A stretch of 53,013 bases of DNA from an uncultured Clostridium sp. (GTDB lineage: Bacteria > Bacillota_I > Bacilli_A > RF39 > UBA660): NCBI GenBank assembly GCA_905193755.1, contig CAJJPX010000007.1:1-53013 (forward strand), in the 5' to 3' direction. The position numbers and the translations under genes were made by a program. Of this stretch, positions 6,579-15,587 are shown piece by piece. The notes beneath the pieces are model-generated. The model saw only the letters and a program-made list of their open reading frames with translations, was not told the origin of the DNA and did not search any database. How positions within the stretch are numbered: the stretch's first letter is position 1; every line of letters begins with the position of its first letter.

Positions 6579-8504
6579 TTATAGTCCTAGTTTCTTATAG
6601 TAGTCATAATATAATATTAATGATGACATACTAAATTTTTGATATACGATTGAGTTTATTTCATTTATATATTTTTCAGTTACTTCTTCAGCAGTAGTAC
6701 TTGTGAATTTCTTTGATACTGTGTTATATGTTCCTTTATTAGTTACCCAGCTTCTATCTGATAATATAGCTAAACCTTCAGAATCACTAAATATATCTCT
6801 TCCCATTAATAGTCTTGAATCATAATCTATTCCATATAAATTGTATATTGTTGGTAGTAAGTCTAGTCCTGAAACTACTTTATTTATTTCAGTTCTTTCT
6901 ATAGATGGATTATACATTATAAGTGTTGTATGGTAGTTTTCAAACTTGTCTCCTCTATCAGTTTTACTTACTTCATTCATCTCTTTAGTAGTTAGTCCAT
7001 AAGGGAAATGATCTGGTCCTAAAACTATAAGTGTATCTTCTAATAAATTCTTTTCATCTAATGTTTTCAATAGTTTTTCTAATGCTTTATCTAACTCTAT
7101 TTGAGTAGCATAATATGCTTTAACAGCATCACTATATTTTAAATCTTTTACTGCTTTTTTATTTCTTGAAGCCATATTATTACCATAGAAATTATAATTT
7201 AAGTGCCCACTTACTGTCATATAATATGTTAAGAATGGTTTATCGTCTTTTAAGAAGTAATCAAATGATGCTTCTACCATTTCTAAATCACTATTTGGCC
7301 AATGTTTACAGTTCATTTTCTTTTCAAGACCATTACCACATCCATAGTAATTAAATCCTATATTTGGGTGTGATTTATTTCTTTCATAGTACTTGTATGA
7401 ATGATTATGAAATGCATATGCGTTGTAACCTTCTTTTTTAAACATGTTTCCTATACCTAGTGGCATACTTAGTTTACTAGTCTTTTTAAAACTCCATATA
7501 CCTTCTTTAGGAATTAAACTTATTAAGTTCATATATTCTCCATCAGAAGTAGATACTGGATATAATGGTTGATAATAGTTATTAAATACGAATGAATTAT
7601 TAGCCATTTTATATAGTGTTGGTGTTATATCTTTATTTATAGCTATTGTATCGAATGCTTCTGCTGTTATAAAGATTAAGTTCTTGCCTTTGAAAAGTCC
7701 TGTGTACTTATTCTTTTCAGTTGCTTCTACACTCTTAAAGTATTTATGCATACTTATTAAATTCTTATCATTAGTTTCACTTATTAATTTATCAAAATCT
7801 ATATTATAAATGTTATATTCTTTAGTTTCTTCTTTTACTACCGGAGTAGATTCTTCAATATATATTTCTTCTTCAAAACCAAACATATATCTATAAACAT
7901 CTACTGCTTCCATAGTAAGTAATCCAGTTTTATCTATTGTAAGCATTGGTGCATGGGTACTAAAAAGTAATCTTCTAAGTGAGTAAATTCCTTTATTATC
8001 ATATTTTACTACGAAGAATATACCAACAAATGAAAGAATAAATGCTAGAATTTCACTAATAATTATTGTTTTATTTGGTCTTTTATAACTAAACTTTTTA
8101 TTGAATACTAAGTATAAAATAAATGGAACCAATATAATTACAAAGATATACCATATTCTTAGTATTACATCTATTATCATTTGCCAAAATTGCATTACTT
8201 GACCTGTACCTGTCGTAAGTGAAAAGAATGAGAATATAGAGTCATAAAAGTTATAATATACTATTTGAGCTAGCGTTACTAAAGTTAAAGCTGACACTAA
8301 AATAATATTTAAAACTCTATTTACTTTTTCATTAAAAATAGTTGTTATGGTACTAAAGATTACTATAAAAGGAATACTAAATAATATAACCATTAATGTA
8401 TTAACAGATAGTATATTTCCAATTATAAATCCTCTATAAACTAACTCTAAAAATATAATATAAAATATCCACCATAGATGGATTACTATTTTTTTATTTT
8501 TCAT
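6579..8504 (-). CDS. LtaS-like lipoteichoic acid synthase (sulfatase fold)
   Basis: Polytopic membrane enzyme of the LtaS/sulfatase family, expected to transfer glycerol phosphate from phosphatidylglycerol outside the cell. Five N-terminal helices (about 8-28, 33-55, 64-84, 112-135, 148-168) precede an extracellular domain. Catalytic features are ITAEAFDT (metal ligand Glu282), STSDGEY (Thr319 as the likely nucleophile, matching the LtaS threonine) and LGPDHFPYG near the C-terminal third. The length of 641 residues fits the family. It is preceded by a 45-residue membrane protein whose stop lies 2 bases before this ATG. It could make another glycerol-phosphate polymer or modify glycans with phosphoglycerol. 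Confidence 0.88.
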   Translation of the reverse strand: MKNKKIVIHLWWIFYIIFLELVYRGFIIGNILSVNTLMVILFSIPFIVIFSTITTIFNEKVNRVLNIILVSALTLVTLAQIVYYNFYDSIFSFFSLTTGTGQVMQFWQMIIDVILRIWYIFVIILVPFILYLVFNKKFSYKRPNKTIIISEILAFILSFVGIFFVVKYDNKGIYSLRRLLFSTHAPMLTIDKTGLLTMEAVDVYRYMFGFEEEIYIEESTPVVKEETKEYNIYNIDFDKLISETNDKNLISMHKYFKSVEATEKNKYTGLFKGKNLIFITAEAFDTIAINKDITPTLYKMANNSFVFNNYYQPLYPVSTSDGEYMNLISLIPKEGIWSFKKTSKLSMPLGIGNMFKKEGYNAYAFHNHSYKYYERNKSHPNIGFNYYGCGNGLEKKMNCKHWPNSDLEMVEASFDYFLKDDKPFLTYYMTVSGHLNYNFYGNNMASRNKKAVKDLKYSDAVKAYYATQIELDKALEKLLKTLDEKNLLEDTLIVLGPDHFPYGLTTKEMNEVSKTDRGDKFENYHTTLIMYNPSIERTEINKVVSGLDLLPTIYNLYGIDYDSRLLMGRDIFSDSEGLAILSDRSWVTNKGTYNTVSKKFTSTTAEEVTEKYINEINSIVYQKFSMSSLILYYDYYKKLGL

Positions 8505-8506
8505 AT

Positions 8507-8644
8507 TTATTTATCTTTTACTTTCTTAATTATTGTTAAACAAATTATTGCTAGTACTATTAGAAGCATAACTAATAATAATATAGCTAATTCTACTTCA
8601 TAACTAGTTTCTGATATATTAAGAATTTCCGCTAATAATTTCAT
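8507..8644 (-). CDS. Small single-helix membrane protein, 45 residues
   Basis: An ORF of 45 residues beginning MKLLAEILNISE, with one strongly hydrophobic helix (about 18-38) and a lysine-rich end (KKVKDK). A GGTGA lies 7 bases before the ATG. Its TAA is separated from the LtaS-like ATG by 2 bases, so the two would be translated from one message. I do not recognise a family. The orientation and gene position suggest a small partner or regulator of the LtaS-like enzyme, which is inference only. Without it, the 240-bp gap here would be empty. Confidence 0.55.
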   Translation of the reverse strand: MKLLAEILNISETSYEVELAILLLVMLLIVLAIICLTIIKKVKDK

Positions 8645-8744
8645 TTAAATCACCACTATAATTATACTAAAAATAAGGTTTTCATTCAATATTATTTATG
8701 TACTATATAATTTAAGTATGTTATAATATTTTAGAGGTGTAAGT

Positions 8745-9701
8745 ATGAAAAAGAATATTAAAGAAGATATTAAAGAAGATATTAAAGAGAAAGAAAAAAA
8801 ATTAGAAGAAAAAGTAAATGAGAAAGTAAGTTTACTTAGTAAGACACCTGAAAATATTAGAATAGCATTTCTTTTAAACTTAGTGTTTTCTATTATAGAA
8901 GCTATAGGTGGGGTACTTACTAATAGTATTTCTATAGTATCTGATTCACTTCATAATTTAGGTGATTCTATTACTATTGGTATTACATATTTCTTTGAAA
9001 AGAAAAGCAAGAAACTTCCTAATAAAGAGTATTCTTATGGATATTTAAGATATACTATGCTTGGCTCATTAATTGCTTCATTTATATTATTAGTTGGTAG
9101 TGTTGTTATTATTTATAACGTTGTTCCAAGACTAATGAATCCACAAGATGTTAATTATGATGCTATGATTATATTTGGTATATTTGGACTTCTTATTAAT
9201 TTATATGCAACTATTAAAGTTGTTAGAAGTAAAGAAAAAGATAGAAAGATTAATATTCATTTAATAGAAGATTCTGTTATATGGTTATTCTTACTTATTG
9301 GTAGTATTTGTATAAAAGTATGGAATTTAATTATTATAGATCCAATTCTTTCATTATTAATTGCTGTATATATCTTATATCAAGTATATAAATATATGAA
9401 AAATATCTATAATATATTTATGGAGAAAGTACCTAAGAATGTTAAGATTGATACTATTAAAAAAGATATAGAAAGTAATGAAAACGTAGATAATGTTCAT
9501 CATATACATATATGGTCTATGGATGGAGTTAATAATTATATGACAGCTCATATTCATTTAAATAAAGTACTTAGTGAACAAGATATCATTAATACTAAAA
9601 ATAATATTAAGAATAAACTTATAGAAGATAAAATAAGTCATATAACTTTAGAAGTAGAATACTCTAATGAAAAGTGTGATGACGAAGAGTGTAAGAACTA
9701 A
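8745..9701 (+). CDS. Cation diffusion facilitator (CDF) transporter
   Basis: Metal(2+)/proton antiporter of the CDF family, likely exporting Zn or a similar metal. Six membrane helices lie in the first two thirds. The metal site in helix 2 reads SDSLHNLGD (66-74), with Asp67, His70 and Asp74. The C-terminal cytosolic domain has VHHIHIWSMDG, typical of the regulatory ferredoxin-like fold. An unusual charged N-terminus repeats IKED (a 12-base direct repeat, about 8755-8790). It has 318 residues. An AGAGG lies upstream, and the gene is its own unit with a terminator right after the stop. The preferred metal cannot be told from sequence alone. Confidence 0.9.
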   Translation: MKKNIKEDIKEDIKEKEKKLEEKVNEKVSLLSKTPENIRIAFLLNLVFSIIEAIGGVLTNSISIVSDSLHNLGDSITIGITYFFEKKSKKLPNKEYSYGYLRYTMLGSLIASFILLVGSVVIIYNVVPRLMNPQDVNYDAMIIFGIFGLLINLYATIKVVRSKEKDRKINIHLIEDSVIWLFLLIGSICIKVWNLIIIDPILSLLIAVYILYQVYKYMKNIYNIFMEKVPKNVKIDTIKKDIESNENVDNVHHIHIWSMDGVNNYMTAHIHLNKVLSEQDIINTKNNIKNKLIEDKISHITLEVEYSNEKCDDEECKN

Positions 9702-9719
9702 CATTTAGTTAGTTTTTTT
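9696..9719 (+). terminator. Terminator of the CDF gene
   Basis: The arms AACTAAC/GTTAGTT form a 7-bp stem with a 5-base loop, followed by T residues. The TAA stop is within the first arm. Confidence 0.8.
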
Positions 9720-9773
9720 ATTTATTTATTTCTAATAATTTGCTACAATTATATTATAATAAGGAGTTTAGAG

Positions 9774-11300
9774 ATGAACGAAGAATATGATGTTATAGTA
9801 GTAGGTGCTGGTAATGGTGGTTTGATGGCTGCTTTAAATATTGCTTTTAATGGTAAGAGTGTTTTGGTTTTAGAATCTAATAGTACTCCAGGTGGTCTTG
9901 CTACTAGTTTTGTTCGTGGTAGATTTGAATTTGAAGCTTCTTTAAGAGAACTTAATAACTTTGGTAGTGAAAGTGATGAGGGAGATATAAGAAGTTTATT
10001 TAATAAATTTGATTTAAATGAAAAGATTGAATGGGTAGAAATTCCTGAAGCATATAAAATTGTTAAAACTGATAATCCTAGATGTGAATATGTTATACCT
10101 TTTGGAGTAGATGAATTTATTAAAAAAATGGAAGAGATAGAACCTGGATGTAAAGACAAAATATCAGAATTCTTTGAACTTGCTAAAGAAGTATATAATG
10201 GTTTTAACTATTTGAAGAATAATAGTTGTGATATTGAATTTCTTAAGAAGAACTATCCTAACTTCTTAAATGTATCTACGTATACAATGGATGAAGTATT
10301 TAAGAAACTTAAACTTCCTAAAACAGTAGAGGATATTATAAAGTCATACTGGATATATTTTGGTGTGTCTTCTATAAATATGAATTTTGCTCACTATGTT
10401 TATTTCTTCTATCAATATATTACTAAGAAAGGATATATTCCTAAAAATAGAAGTCAAGAGATTTCTAATGCTATTGAGAATAAGATAATTGGATATGGTG
10501 GTAAGATTTATTATAACGAAAGTGTTAATAAAATATTAATAGATAATAATAAAGTAAGTGGTGTTACTACTAAGAAAGGTAATCTATATAAAAGTAAACA
10601 TATTATAGTTAACAGTAGTCCTATGAATGTATTTGGTTCTATGATAGATACTGTTCCTGTTAATGCGTTAAAACTTACTAATAGTAGAAAACTAGGTGCT
10701 ACAGCATTTACTATATATTTAGGTCTTGATAAAAGTATAAGTGAGCTTGGTCTTAAGAATTATCAATATCTTATATATAATAGTTTAGATAGTAATAGTG
10801 AGGCGGAACGTATGAAGTCATTAGATTCTAATACTTTAATTGTTACTTGTTTAAATAATGCGATTAGTGATGCTTCAGAAGAAGGAACTTCTATAATAAC
10901 AATAACTGCTTTATATTATGATAATCCTTTTGATAAAGTATTGAACGAAGAAAATTATTATAGTTTTAAAGAGAGACTTGCTAGTAAGCTAATTAATAGA
11001 TTTGAAACTTCTTTAGGAGTTAATATTAAAGAGTATATCGAAGAATTAGAAATATCTTCACCAATTACATATTCTAAATATAATAGTTCTCCTGATGGAT
11101 GTATTTATGGTTATATGCTTAATAATTTTGATTCAGTACTTTCTAGAATAACTAATAAGAACGAAGACTATTTAATAGATGGACTAAGACTTTGTGGTTC
11201 TTACTCATACTATGGACATGGATATGATTCTACATATCAAAATGGTTATGAAATATCTAATATGACACTTAAAGATATAGAAAAGGAAGGTGAAGTATGA
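9774..11300 (+). CDS. FAD-dependent oxidoreductase, phytoene-desaturase-like
   Basis: Flavoprotein of the CrtI/phytoene-desaturase-like amine-oxidase superfamily. The Rossmann motif VVGAGNGG is at 9-16, followed by the second strand ending in LVLES and the PGGLATSF segment typical of this family. The C-terminal FAD contact region has LRLCGSYSYYGHGYD. It has 508 residues, no signal peptide and no membrane anchor. The substrate is unknown, and no carotenoid genes are nearby. The stop overlaps the next start (ATGA). That gene encodes a reductase-ferredoxin fusion, so the two probably form an NAD(P)H-to-flavin electron chain that reduces or desaturates a lipid-like or polyene substrate. The pairing is seen; the reaction is inferred. 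Confidence 0.85.
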   Translation: MNEEYDVIVVGAGNGGLMAALNIAFNGKSVLVLESNSTPGGLATSFVRGRFEFEASLRELNNFGSESDEGDIRSLFNKFDLNEKIEWVEIPEAYKIVKTDNPRCEYVIPFGVDEFIKKMEEIEPGCKDKISEFFELAKEVYNGFNYLKNNSCDIEFLKKNYPNFLNVSTYTMDEVFKKLKLPKTVEDIIKSYWIYFGVSSINMNFAHYVYFFYQYITKKGYIPKNRSQEISNAIENKIIGYGGKIYYNESVNKILIDNNKVSGVTTKKGNLYKSKHIIVNSSPMNVFGSMIDTVPVNALKLTNSRKLGATAFTIYLGLDKSISELGLKNYQYLIYNSLDSNSEAERMKSLDSNTLIVTCLNNAISDASEEGTSIITITALYYDNPFDKVLNEENYYSFKERLASKLINRFETSLGVNIKEYIEELEISSPITYSKYNSSPDGCIYGYMLNNFDSVLSRITNKNEDYLIDGLRLCGSYSYYGHGYDSTYQNGYEISNMTLKDIEKEGEV

Positions 11301-12583
11301 AACCAATAAAGATATCATCTTTTCCTAATAAAGATATAAAGAATTTTAAAAATCTAAAAGAAAATAGAGAAAAAATAATAAATAGAACATCTACTAGTCC
11401 TATAAATAATGAATATATAGTTGATAGAATTGCTAAAAGTATACACCCTTCTCATCAGAAGTTAATGATCAAAAATATTATTGATGTTAATCCTAATACT
11501 AAGATATTCTATTTTTGTAATGCTGAAGGTGGTAGTCTAGCTACGTTTAGACCTGGACAGTATATTACTCTTTTATTTCAGTTTGATAATAAGTTTGTTA
11601 GTCGTGCTTACTCTTTGTCTAGTTCTCCTAATGAAGCTATTAATAATGTTTATAGAATAAGTGTTACTAGAGTAAGTAATGGTATAGTTTCTAATTATAT
11701 GTTAGATAAACTTGATATTGGAGACACAATAGATTCTCTTAGTCCATCAGGTAATTTCTTTCCATCAACTATAAGAGACAAGAAACAATTAGTTGGTATA
11801 GCTCGTGGTTATGGAATAAGTCCCCTACTTTCAATAGCTAAAAGTATTGAAGATAAATCTCTTGATAAGGATATAACTATATTTTATGAAGCTAATAGTG
11901 AAAATGAATTTATATATAAAGATGAACTTAATAGACTTTCTAACACTAACAATAGTATTAAAGTTATATTTGTTAATAAAGAGAATGCTAAAAATAGAAT
12001 TACTGTTAGTATGATCAAAAGTTTTGTCACAGCAAAATTTACAGTGTTTGCTTGTGGTAGTTTAGACTTTTATGATGAAATGAAAAAAGAATTAGAAGTT
12101 TTAAATCTTGGTATAAAGGATTTAAGATTTGAAGGTAGTCCTATTATTGAAGAAAATATTGGAGACTCTATAGAAACACCAATTGTTGTAGATATTGTTG
12201 ATGAAGAACCTAAGAAAAAGAAAAAAACTAAAAAAAATGATGAGAGTGAAGAAGAAACCACTGAGGTAAAAGAAGAAGTTAAAAGCGAAGCTGAAGAGCT
12301 TCCAAAACAATATAATATAAAAGTATTTTCTAATAATGAAGAATATAATGTAACTTGTTTTGAAAATCAAACAATACTTTCTGCTCTAGAACTTAGTAAT
12401 GTTAGAGTTAGAAGTAAATGTAGATGCGGAGAATGTGGTTACTGTAGAAGTTTGCTTCTTTGGGGTACTATCCGTGTTAAAGAAGGTATGGAACATAGAC
12501 GTAAGGCAGACATAAAATTCAATTATATTCATCCATGTTGCAGTTATCCTACAAGTGATATAACTATTAAAATAGATAATTAA
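11297..12583 (+). CDS. Ferredoxin reductase fused to a 2Fe-2S ferredoxin
   Basis: A single-chain electron-transfer protein of 428 residues. The FNR-type FAD domain has RPGQY (85-89) and the flavin motif RAYSLSSS (103-110). The NAD(P) domain has GYGISP (171-176) and a CGSLDFY segment matching the usual CGP motif. A long lysine/glutamate linker (about 300-336) leads to a plant-type 2Fe-2S domain with C375-x4-C380-x2-C383 and C414 or C415. The order reductase-then-ferredoxin matches class IB-type oxygenase reductases, but no oxygenase is nearby. Instead it is translationally coupled to the FAD oxidoreductase, its likely electron acceptor. The last codons run into a bidirectional terminator. Confidence 0.86.
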   Translation: MKPIKISSFPNKDIKNFKNLKENREKIINRTSTSPINNEYIVDRIAKSIHPSHQKLMIKNIIDVNPNTKIFYFCNAEGGSLATFRPGQYITLLFQFDNKFVSRAYSLSSSPNEAINNVYRISVTRVSNGIVSNYMLDKLDIGDTIDSLSPSGNFFPSTIRDKKQLVGIARGYGISPLLSIAKSIEDKSLDKDITIFYEANSENEFIYKDELNRLSNTNNSIKVIFVNKENAKNRITVSMIKSFVTAKFTVFACGSLDFYDEMKKELEVLNLGIKDLRFEGSPIIEENIGDSIETPIVVDIVDEEPKKKKKTKKNDESEEETTEVKEEVKSEAEELPKQYNIKVFSNNEEYNVTCFENQTILSALELSNVRVRSKCRCGECGYCRSLLLWGTIRVKEGMEHRRKADIKFNYIHPCCSYPTSDITIKIDN

Positions 12584-12609
12584 AAGAGATCATTCGTGAT
12601 CTCCTTTTT
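12582..12609. terminator. Bidirectional terminator between convergent genes
   Basis: A perfect 7-bp stem GAGATCA/TGATCTC closed by a TTCG tetraloop, with A and T runs on both sides. It holds the stop codon of the minus-strand phosphoesterase gene and abuts that of the ferredoxin gene. Confidence 0.9.
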
Positions 12610-13306
12610 CTATACCAAAAAATACTTCTTTAATGTGCTCTTTATTTGGAAATTCAATACTGTCGATACTTTGTAAGAACTTTCTTCTATTATATTTAAG
12701 AGGTATCTTTTTAACTTTATCTTTCTTTGTATCTATTATGTAATAGTATGTAGTATCATCTTTTCTACAACCACTACTACCTATTCCATAGAATGATTTA
12801 CCATTTATAAAATCTATTCTACCAGTATGTTCATGTCCATAAAACACATAGTTACTATCAATTTTATTCATATCTTTTTTATAAGTTTTATCTCTAAAAA
12901 TACTTAAGTGTTTAAATGGATATTTACTCTTTTCATCTAGTAAGAAGTGTATAAATGTATATTTTTTATTGTTAATAGAAAGTTCATAAATTAGTTTTTG
13001 TTCTTTTAGTTTTTTTAAATTCTCTTTTGATAATGTTGTTGTTACCCATAAATTATGATTCTTTTTATCTATATTACTATCTGGATCTATAGAGACACCT
13101 TCTGTTGAATATAGTTCGTGATTACCAAGTATAAAAGTTACTTTCTCTTTAAAAAGCAAATCTAAGCATTTATTTGAATCAGGTCCTAAAGAAATAGCAT
13201 CTCCTAAAAATATAGTTTTATCTATATGCTTTCCTTTTATATCTTTTATGATAGATTCTAATGCTTGATAATTTCCATGTATATCAGAGAATACTGCTAT
13301 TTTCAT
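12590..13306 (-). CDS. Calcineurin-like metallophosphoesterase
   Basis: Cytosolic two-metal phosphoesterase of the YfcE/MPE family. The five signature blocks are visible: FSDIHGN near the N-terminus, FLGDAISLGP, LGNHE, a histidine in the HFLLDE region, and YGHEHTG. All metal ligands appear present. It has 238 residues from the start chosen here (MKIAVFSD), for which GGTGA lies 7 bases upstream. A start 12 bases earlier would overlap this ribosome site. Substrates in this family range from phosphodiesters to protein phosphates and dinucleotides, so none is assigned. It is a single-gene unit. Confidence 0.88.
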   Translation of the reverse strand: MKIAVFSDIHGNYQALESIIKDIKGKHIDKTIFLGDAISLGPDSNKCLDLLFKEKVTFILGNHELYSTEGVSIDPDSNIDKKNHNLWVTTTLSKENLKKLKEQKLIYELSINNKKYTFIHFLLDEKSKYPFKHLSIFRDKTYKKDMNKIDSNYVFYGHEHTGRIDFINGKSFYGIGSSGCRKDDTTYYYIIDTKKDKVKKIPLKYNRRKFLQSIDSIEFPNKEHIKEVFFGIEKGDHE

Positions 13307-13441
13307 ATTATTCACCATTTTAATTTTAACACTTTTATAAATAAAAAAAAATTATTTAAGTAACCATTTACATTTAGTGATTAATGTTATAATACAAAAA
13401 GTGTAAAGTTTTACTAAATATTTAATGTTAGCTTTATTGAA

Positions 13442-13450
13442 TGTTATAAT
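13442..13450 (+). promoter_or_regulatory. Extended -10 promoter of the unknown locus
   Basis: TGTTATAAT lies about 35 bases before the first ATG. An identical TGTTATAAT box lies at 13385-13393. Neither has a strong -35, so these may be tandem extended -10 promoters. Confidence 0.45.
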
Positions 13451-13485
13451 ATAAATATATAAGAATATATTAAGGAGTATTTACT

Positions 13486-13860
13486 ATGGATGATAGAATG
13501 TCTTTAACTACTAATATTAATAATGCTTTAAAGTCTGATTTTATAATTCAAATGATGAAAAGAAATTGGGAGTCTAGTAGAAGTGTTGGTGTTTTAGGCA
13601 ATTTATTCGGAGAAGTATATACTCATATGATTATTCATAAAGATGGATATGGTTTTGAATATTATATGAGCCAAATGGAAGCTTTGTATTCTAAACTTGG
13701 AACTAAACAAATTGATATGGAACAATTTGATACAGAGAAAGCAAAAGTTATTTCAGCAGTTATTGCTAGTAAACTTGGAATTGATGCATCAAAAGAACTT
13801 TCTAATGAAGAAGAAAAAGCTATTAAAGATTTTTATTTACATGAATTTATTAAAAATTGA
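13486..13860 (+). CDS. Unknown protein, N-terminal part before an in-frame TGA
   Basis: I do not recognise a family. It has 124 residues, largely helical and charged, with a good AAGGAG upstream. The frame stops at TGA but stays open afterwards: the next 14 codons read YVSHSFPETYSESI and run directly into the ATG at 13903. No second ribosome site is visible. The two parts therefore look like one gene of about 493 codons cut by a nonsense codon, or one with programmed read-through. TGA works as a stop elsewhere in the window and TGG is used normally for Trp in this gene. Confidence 0.7.
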   Translation: MDDRMSLTTNINNALKSDFIIQMMKRNWESSRSVGVLGNLFGEVYTHMIIHKDGYGFEYYMSQMEALYSKLGTKQIDMEQFDTEKAKVISAVIASKLGIDASKELSNEEEKAIKDFYLHEFIKN

Positions 13861-13902
13861 TATGTAAGTCATTCTTTTCCTGAAACATATAGTGAATCAA
13901 TT

Positions 13903-14964
13903 ATGACAAATGGTTTAATATCTAATCCAAATAATAGATCTAATACTCCCGATGAGAAACAATGGGTACAAGAAACATTTATGAGTAAAGGTGTTGTTGC
14001 TCCTATCGGAGGATATCCTTATTATGGTGGTTCCGGTATATATTATGAACATAATTATTCTAAGATCTTTCAGCATGCTATATATTCACCTGAATGGTTT
14101 AGCTGGTTTACTTCTTCTGATCATTTATTGAGTTTTCAAAGTATTGAGAATTCTCCTTATATATTAAGAGACCAAGAAGCTTGTAAAAGAAATGTTATGG
14201 ATTTATGTTCTAATGCTGGACTATCTAATGAAGAAACAGAAAGAGTAATTTCTTTTTATCAAAAGAATTATAGTGAATTTAGTTCTCCTAAACTTAATGT
14301 TGGTTTAATATCAAAACAATTAGTTGGTAAAAGTGATATATCAAAGGCAGTTCCTGATGATTTAGGACTTCTTGATACTATAACTTATACCATGAAAGAT
14401 AAAGCATCTGAATATACTGAACATCAAGGTAATGTTTATTATGATACAATTAGTCCATCTGATATAGTATTTACTAGTATACCTGAAGCTAATAAATATA
14501 TTAAGGTTGAAGGGTATAATCGTGAATCTAAAGAACATTTAACTAATCCTAGAAGCAATTACGCAATAATTAAAAGAGCTATTAAAAATGCCTCTAGAAT
14601 GCCTTCTAAAATGGTAGATAATGTTATGAAGGCTAAAGCTATGCTTGAAGAGAAAATTCAAGAGTTAGATAAAAAAGAAACAACAATTACCGATAGTAGT
14701 GATTTATATACTTTTAGAAGAAATAAGGAACAAAGAGAATTCACTTCTCAAAATATAAATCAAATTTCTAGTATAAAAAAGGAAATATATGAAATACAAT
14801 CTAAAATAACTGAAGAACTTAATTTATCAAGAGGAATTAGTGATAAAAGTACAATGACACTTGGTAGAACTTCAAAAGGATCTGCTAATAAATTGATACT
14901 TACTATTATTTCTACTTTTATATCTTTTGCTTTATTCTTGTTAGTATATTATTTATATAGTTAG
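13903..14964 (+). CDS. Unknown tail-anchored protein, part after the in-frame TGA
   Basis: A 353-residue frame continuing that of 13486-13860 without a frame change. No Shine-Dalgarno precedes this ATG, so independent translation is doubtful. Aromatic and glycine-rich sequence (GGYPYYGGSGIYY, then SPEWFSWF) occupies residues 30-75, charged helices follow (about 220-310), and a single C-terminal membrane helix (about 330-350) ends the protein, giving a tail-anchored topology with the bulk in the cytosol. The family is unknown to me. It could be a pseudogene remnant, a downstream reinitiation product, or the larger half of a recoded protein. Confidence 0.65.
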   Translation: MTNGLISNPNNRSNTPDEKQWVQETFMSKGVVAPIGGYPYYGGSGIYYEHNYSKIFQHAIYSPEWFSWFTSSDHLLSFQSIENSPYILRDQEACKRNVMDLCSNAGLSNEETERVISFYQKNYSEFSSPKLNVGLISKQLVGKSDISKAVPDDLGLLDTITYTMKDKASEYTEHQGNVYYDTISPSDIVFTSIPEANKYIKVEGYNRESKEHLTNPRSNYAIIKRAIKNASRMPSKMVDNVMKAKAMLEEKIQELDKKETTITDSSDLYTFRRNKEQREFTSQNINQISSIKKEIYEIQSKITEELNLSRGISDKSTMTLGRTSKGSANKLILTIISTFISFALFLLVYYLYS

Positions 14965-14972
14965 AGGTTATT

Positions 14973-15587
14973 ATGAAAGAAATAAATTATAATGAAATTA
15001 TAATGGAAAGTTTAAAGAAGATTAGAGAATATGATCAAGTAATAAATAATAAGTTATTAAGCTTTATTACAAGTTCTATCATGTTTGAAGAAACATCTAA
15101 TCATAAATTTGAGATACAAAAAAATATTAAATTGAATAAAATATATTTACAGGGTTATGTTCTTGATTCTCCTATTTGTAAATATTTAAATGATAAGTAT
15201 AAACATAACTATTCAATAAATCAATTACATGAATTTATTAATTTCTATGAAAAAGAAAGTGATAGTGATTTTACTTCTTATCATGATGCTTTGAATTTAT
15301 TTGAAGATGCTAATCGTATTGAAGAATTAGTGGATAAAAAGATAGAATATGAAATTAATGTTATTAAGAATTTTACTAATAAGATTTTAGATATAGATAC
15401 ATTAGATAAGAATAAATATCAAGTTCTTTATAATGAAGTTAAGAATATAATTAGTAATGATTATCTTAATAATGGTTTAATTAGTAATGAGTGTTTTGAT
15501 TTAATAATTAAAATTATTAATGATATATTTAATTACTTTATATTGGGTAATATTGAAATACCTGGAGAATATATAAATCACGAGTAG
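14973..15587 (+). CDS. Uncharacterised 204-residue protein
   Basis: No family recognised. It has 204 residues rich in Asn, Ile, Lys and Asp, predicted mostly helical, with no signal peptide. It starts 8 bases after the tail-anchored protein's stop, with AGAGG upstream, so the two form one transcript from the promoter near 13.4 kb. A terminator overlaps its stop codon. A function linked to the split upstream gene is likely from the layout, but its nature is unknown. Confidence 0.72.
   Translation: MKEINYNEIIMESLKKIREYDQVINNKLLSFITSSIMFEETSNHKFEIQKNIKLNKIYLQGYVLDSPICKYLNDKYKHNYSINQLHEFINFYEKESDSDFTSYHDALNLFEDANRIEELVDKKIEYEINVIKNFTNKILDIDTLDKNKYQVLYNEVKNIISNDYLNNGLISNECFDLIIKIINDIFNYFILGNIEIPGEYINHE

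Noticed and set aside
12070..12370. Minus-strand open frames inside the ferredoxin-reductase linker
   Set aside because: Low-complexity Ser/Phe-rich shadows of the Lys/Glu-coding linker, without ribosome sites.
13858..13860. TGA read as Trp (Mycoplasma/Spiroplasma code)
   Set aside because: TGA is the stop of uraA, yabG, holB and the FAD oxidoreductase, all with tight ATGA- or TTGA-type overlaps. TGG is used for Trp throughout. No general recoding.
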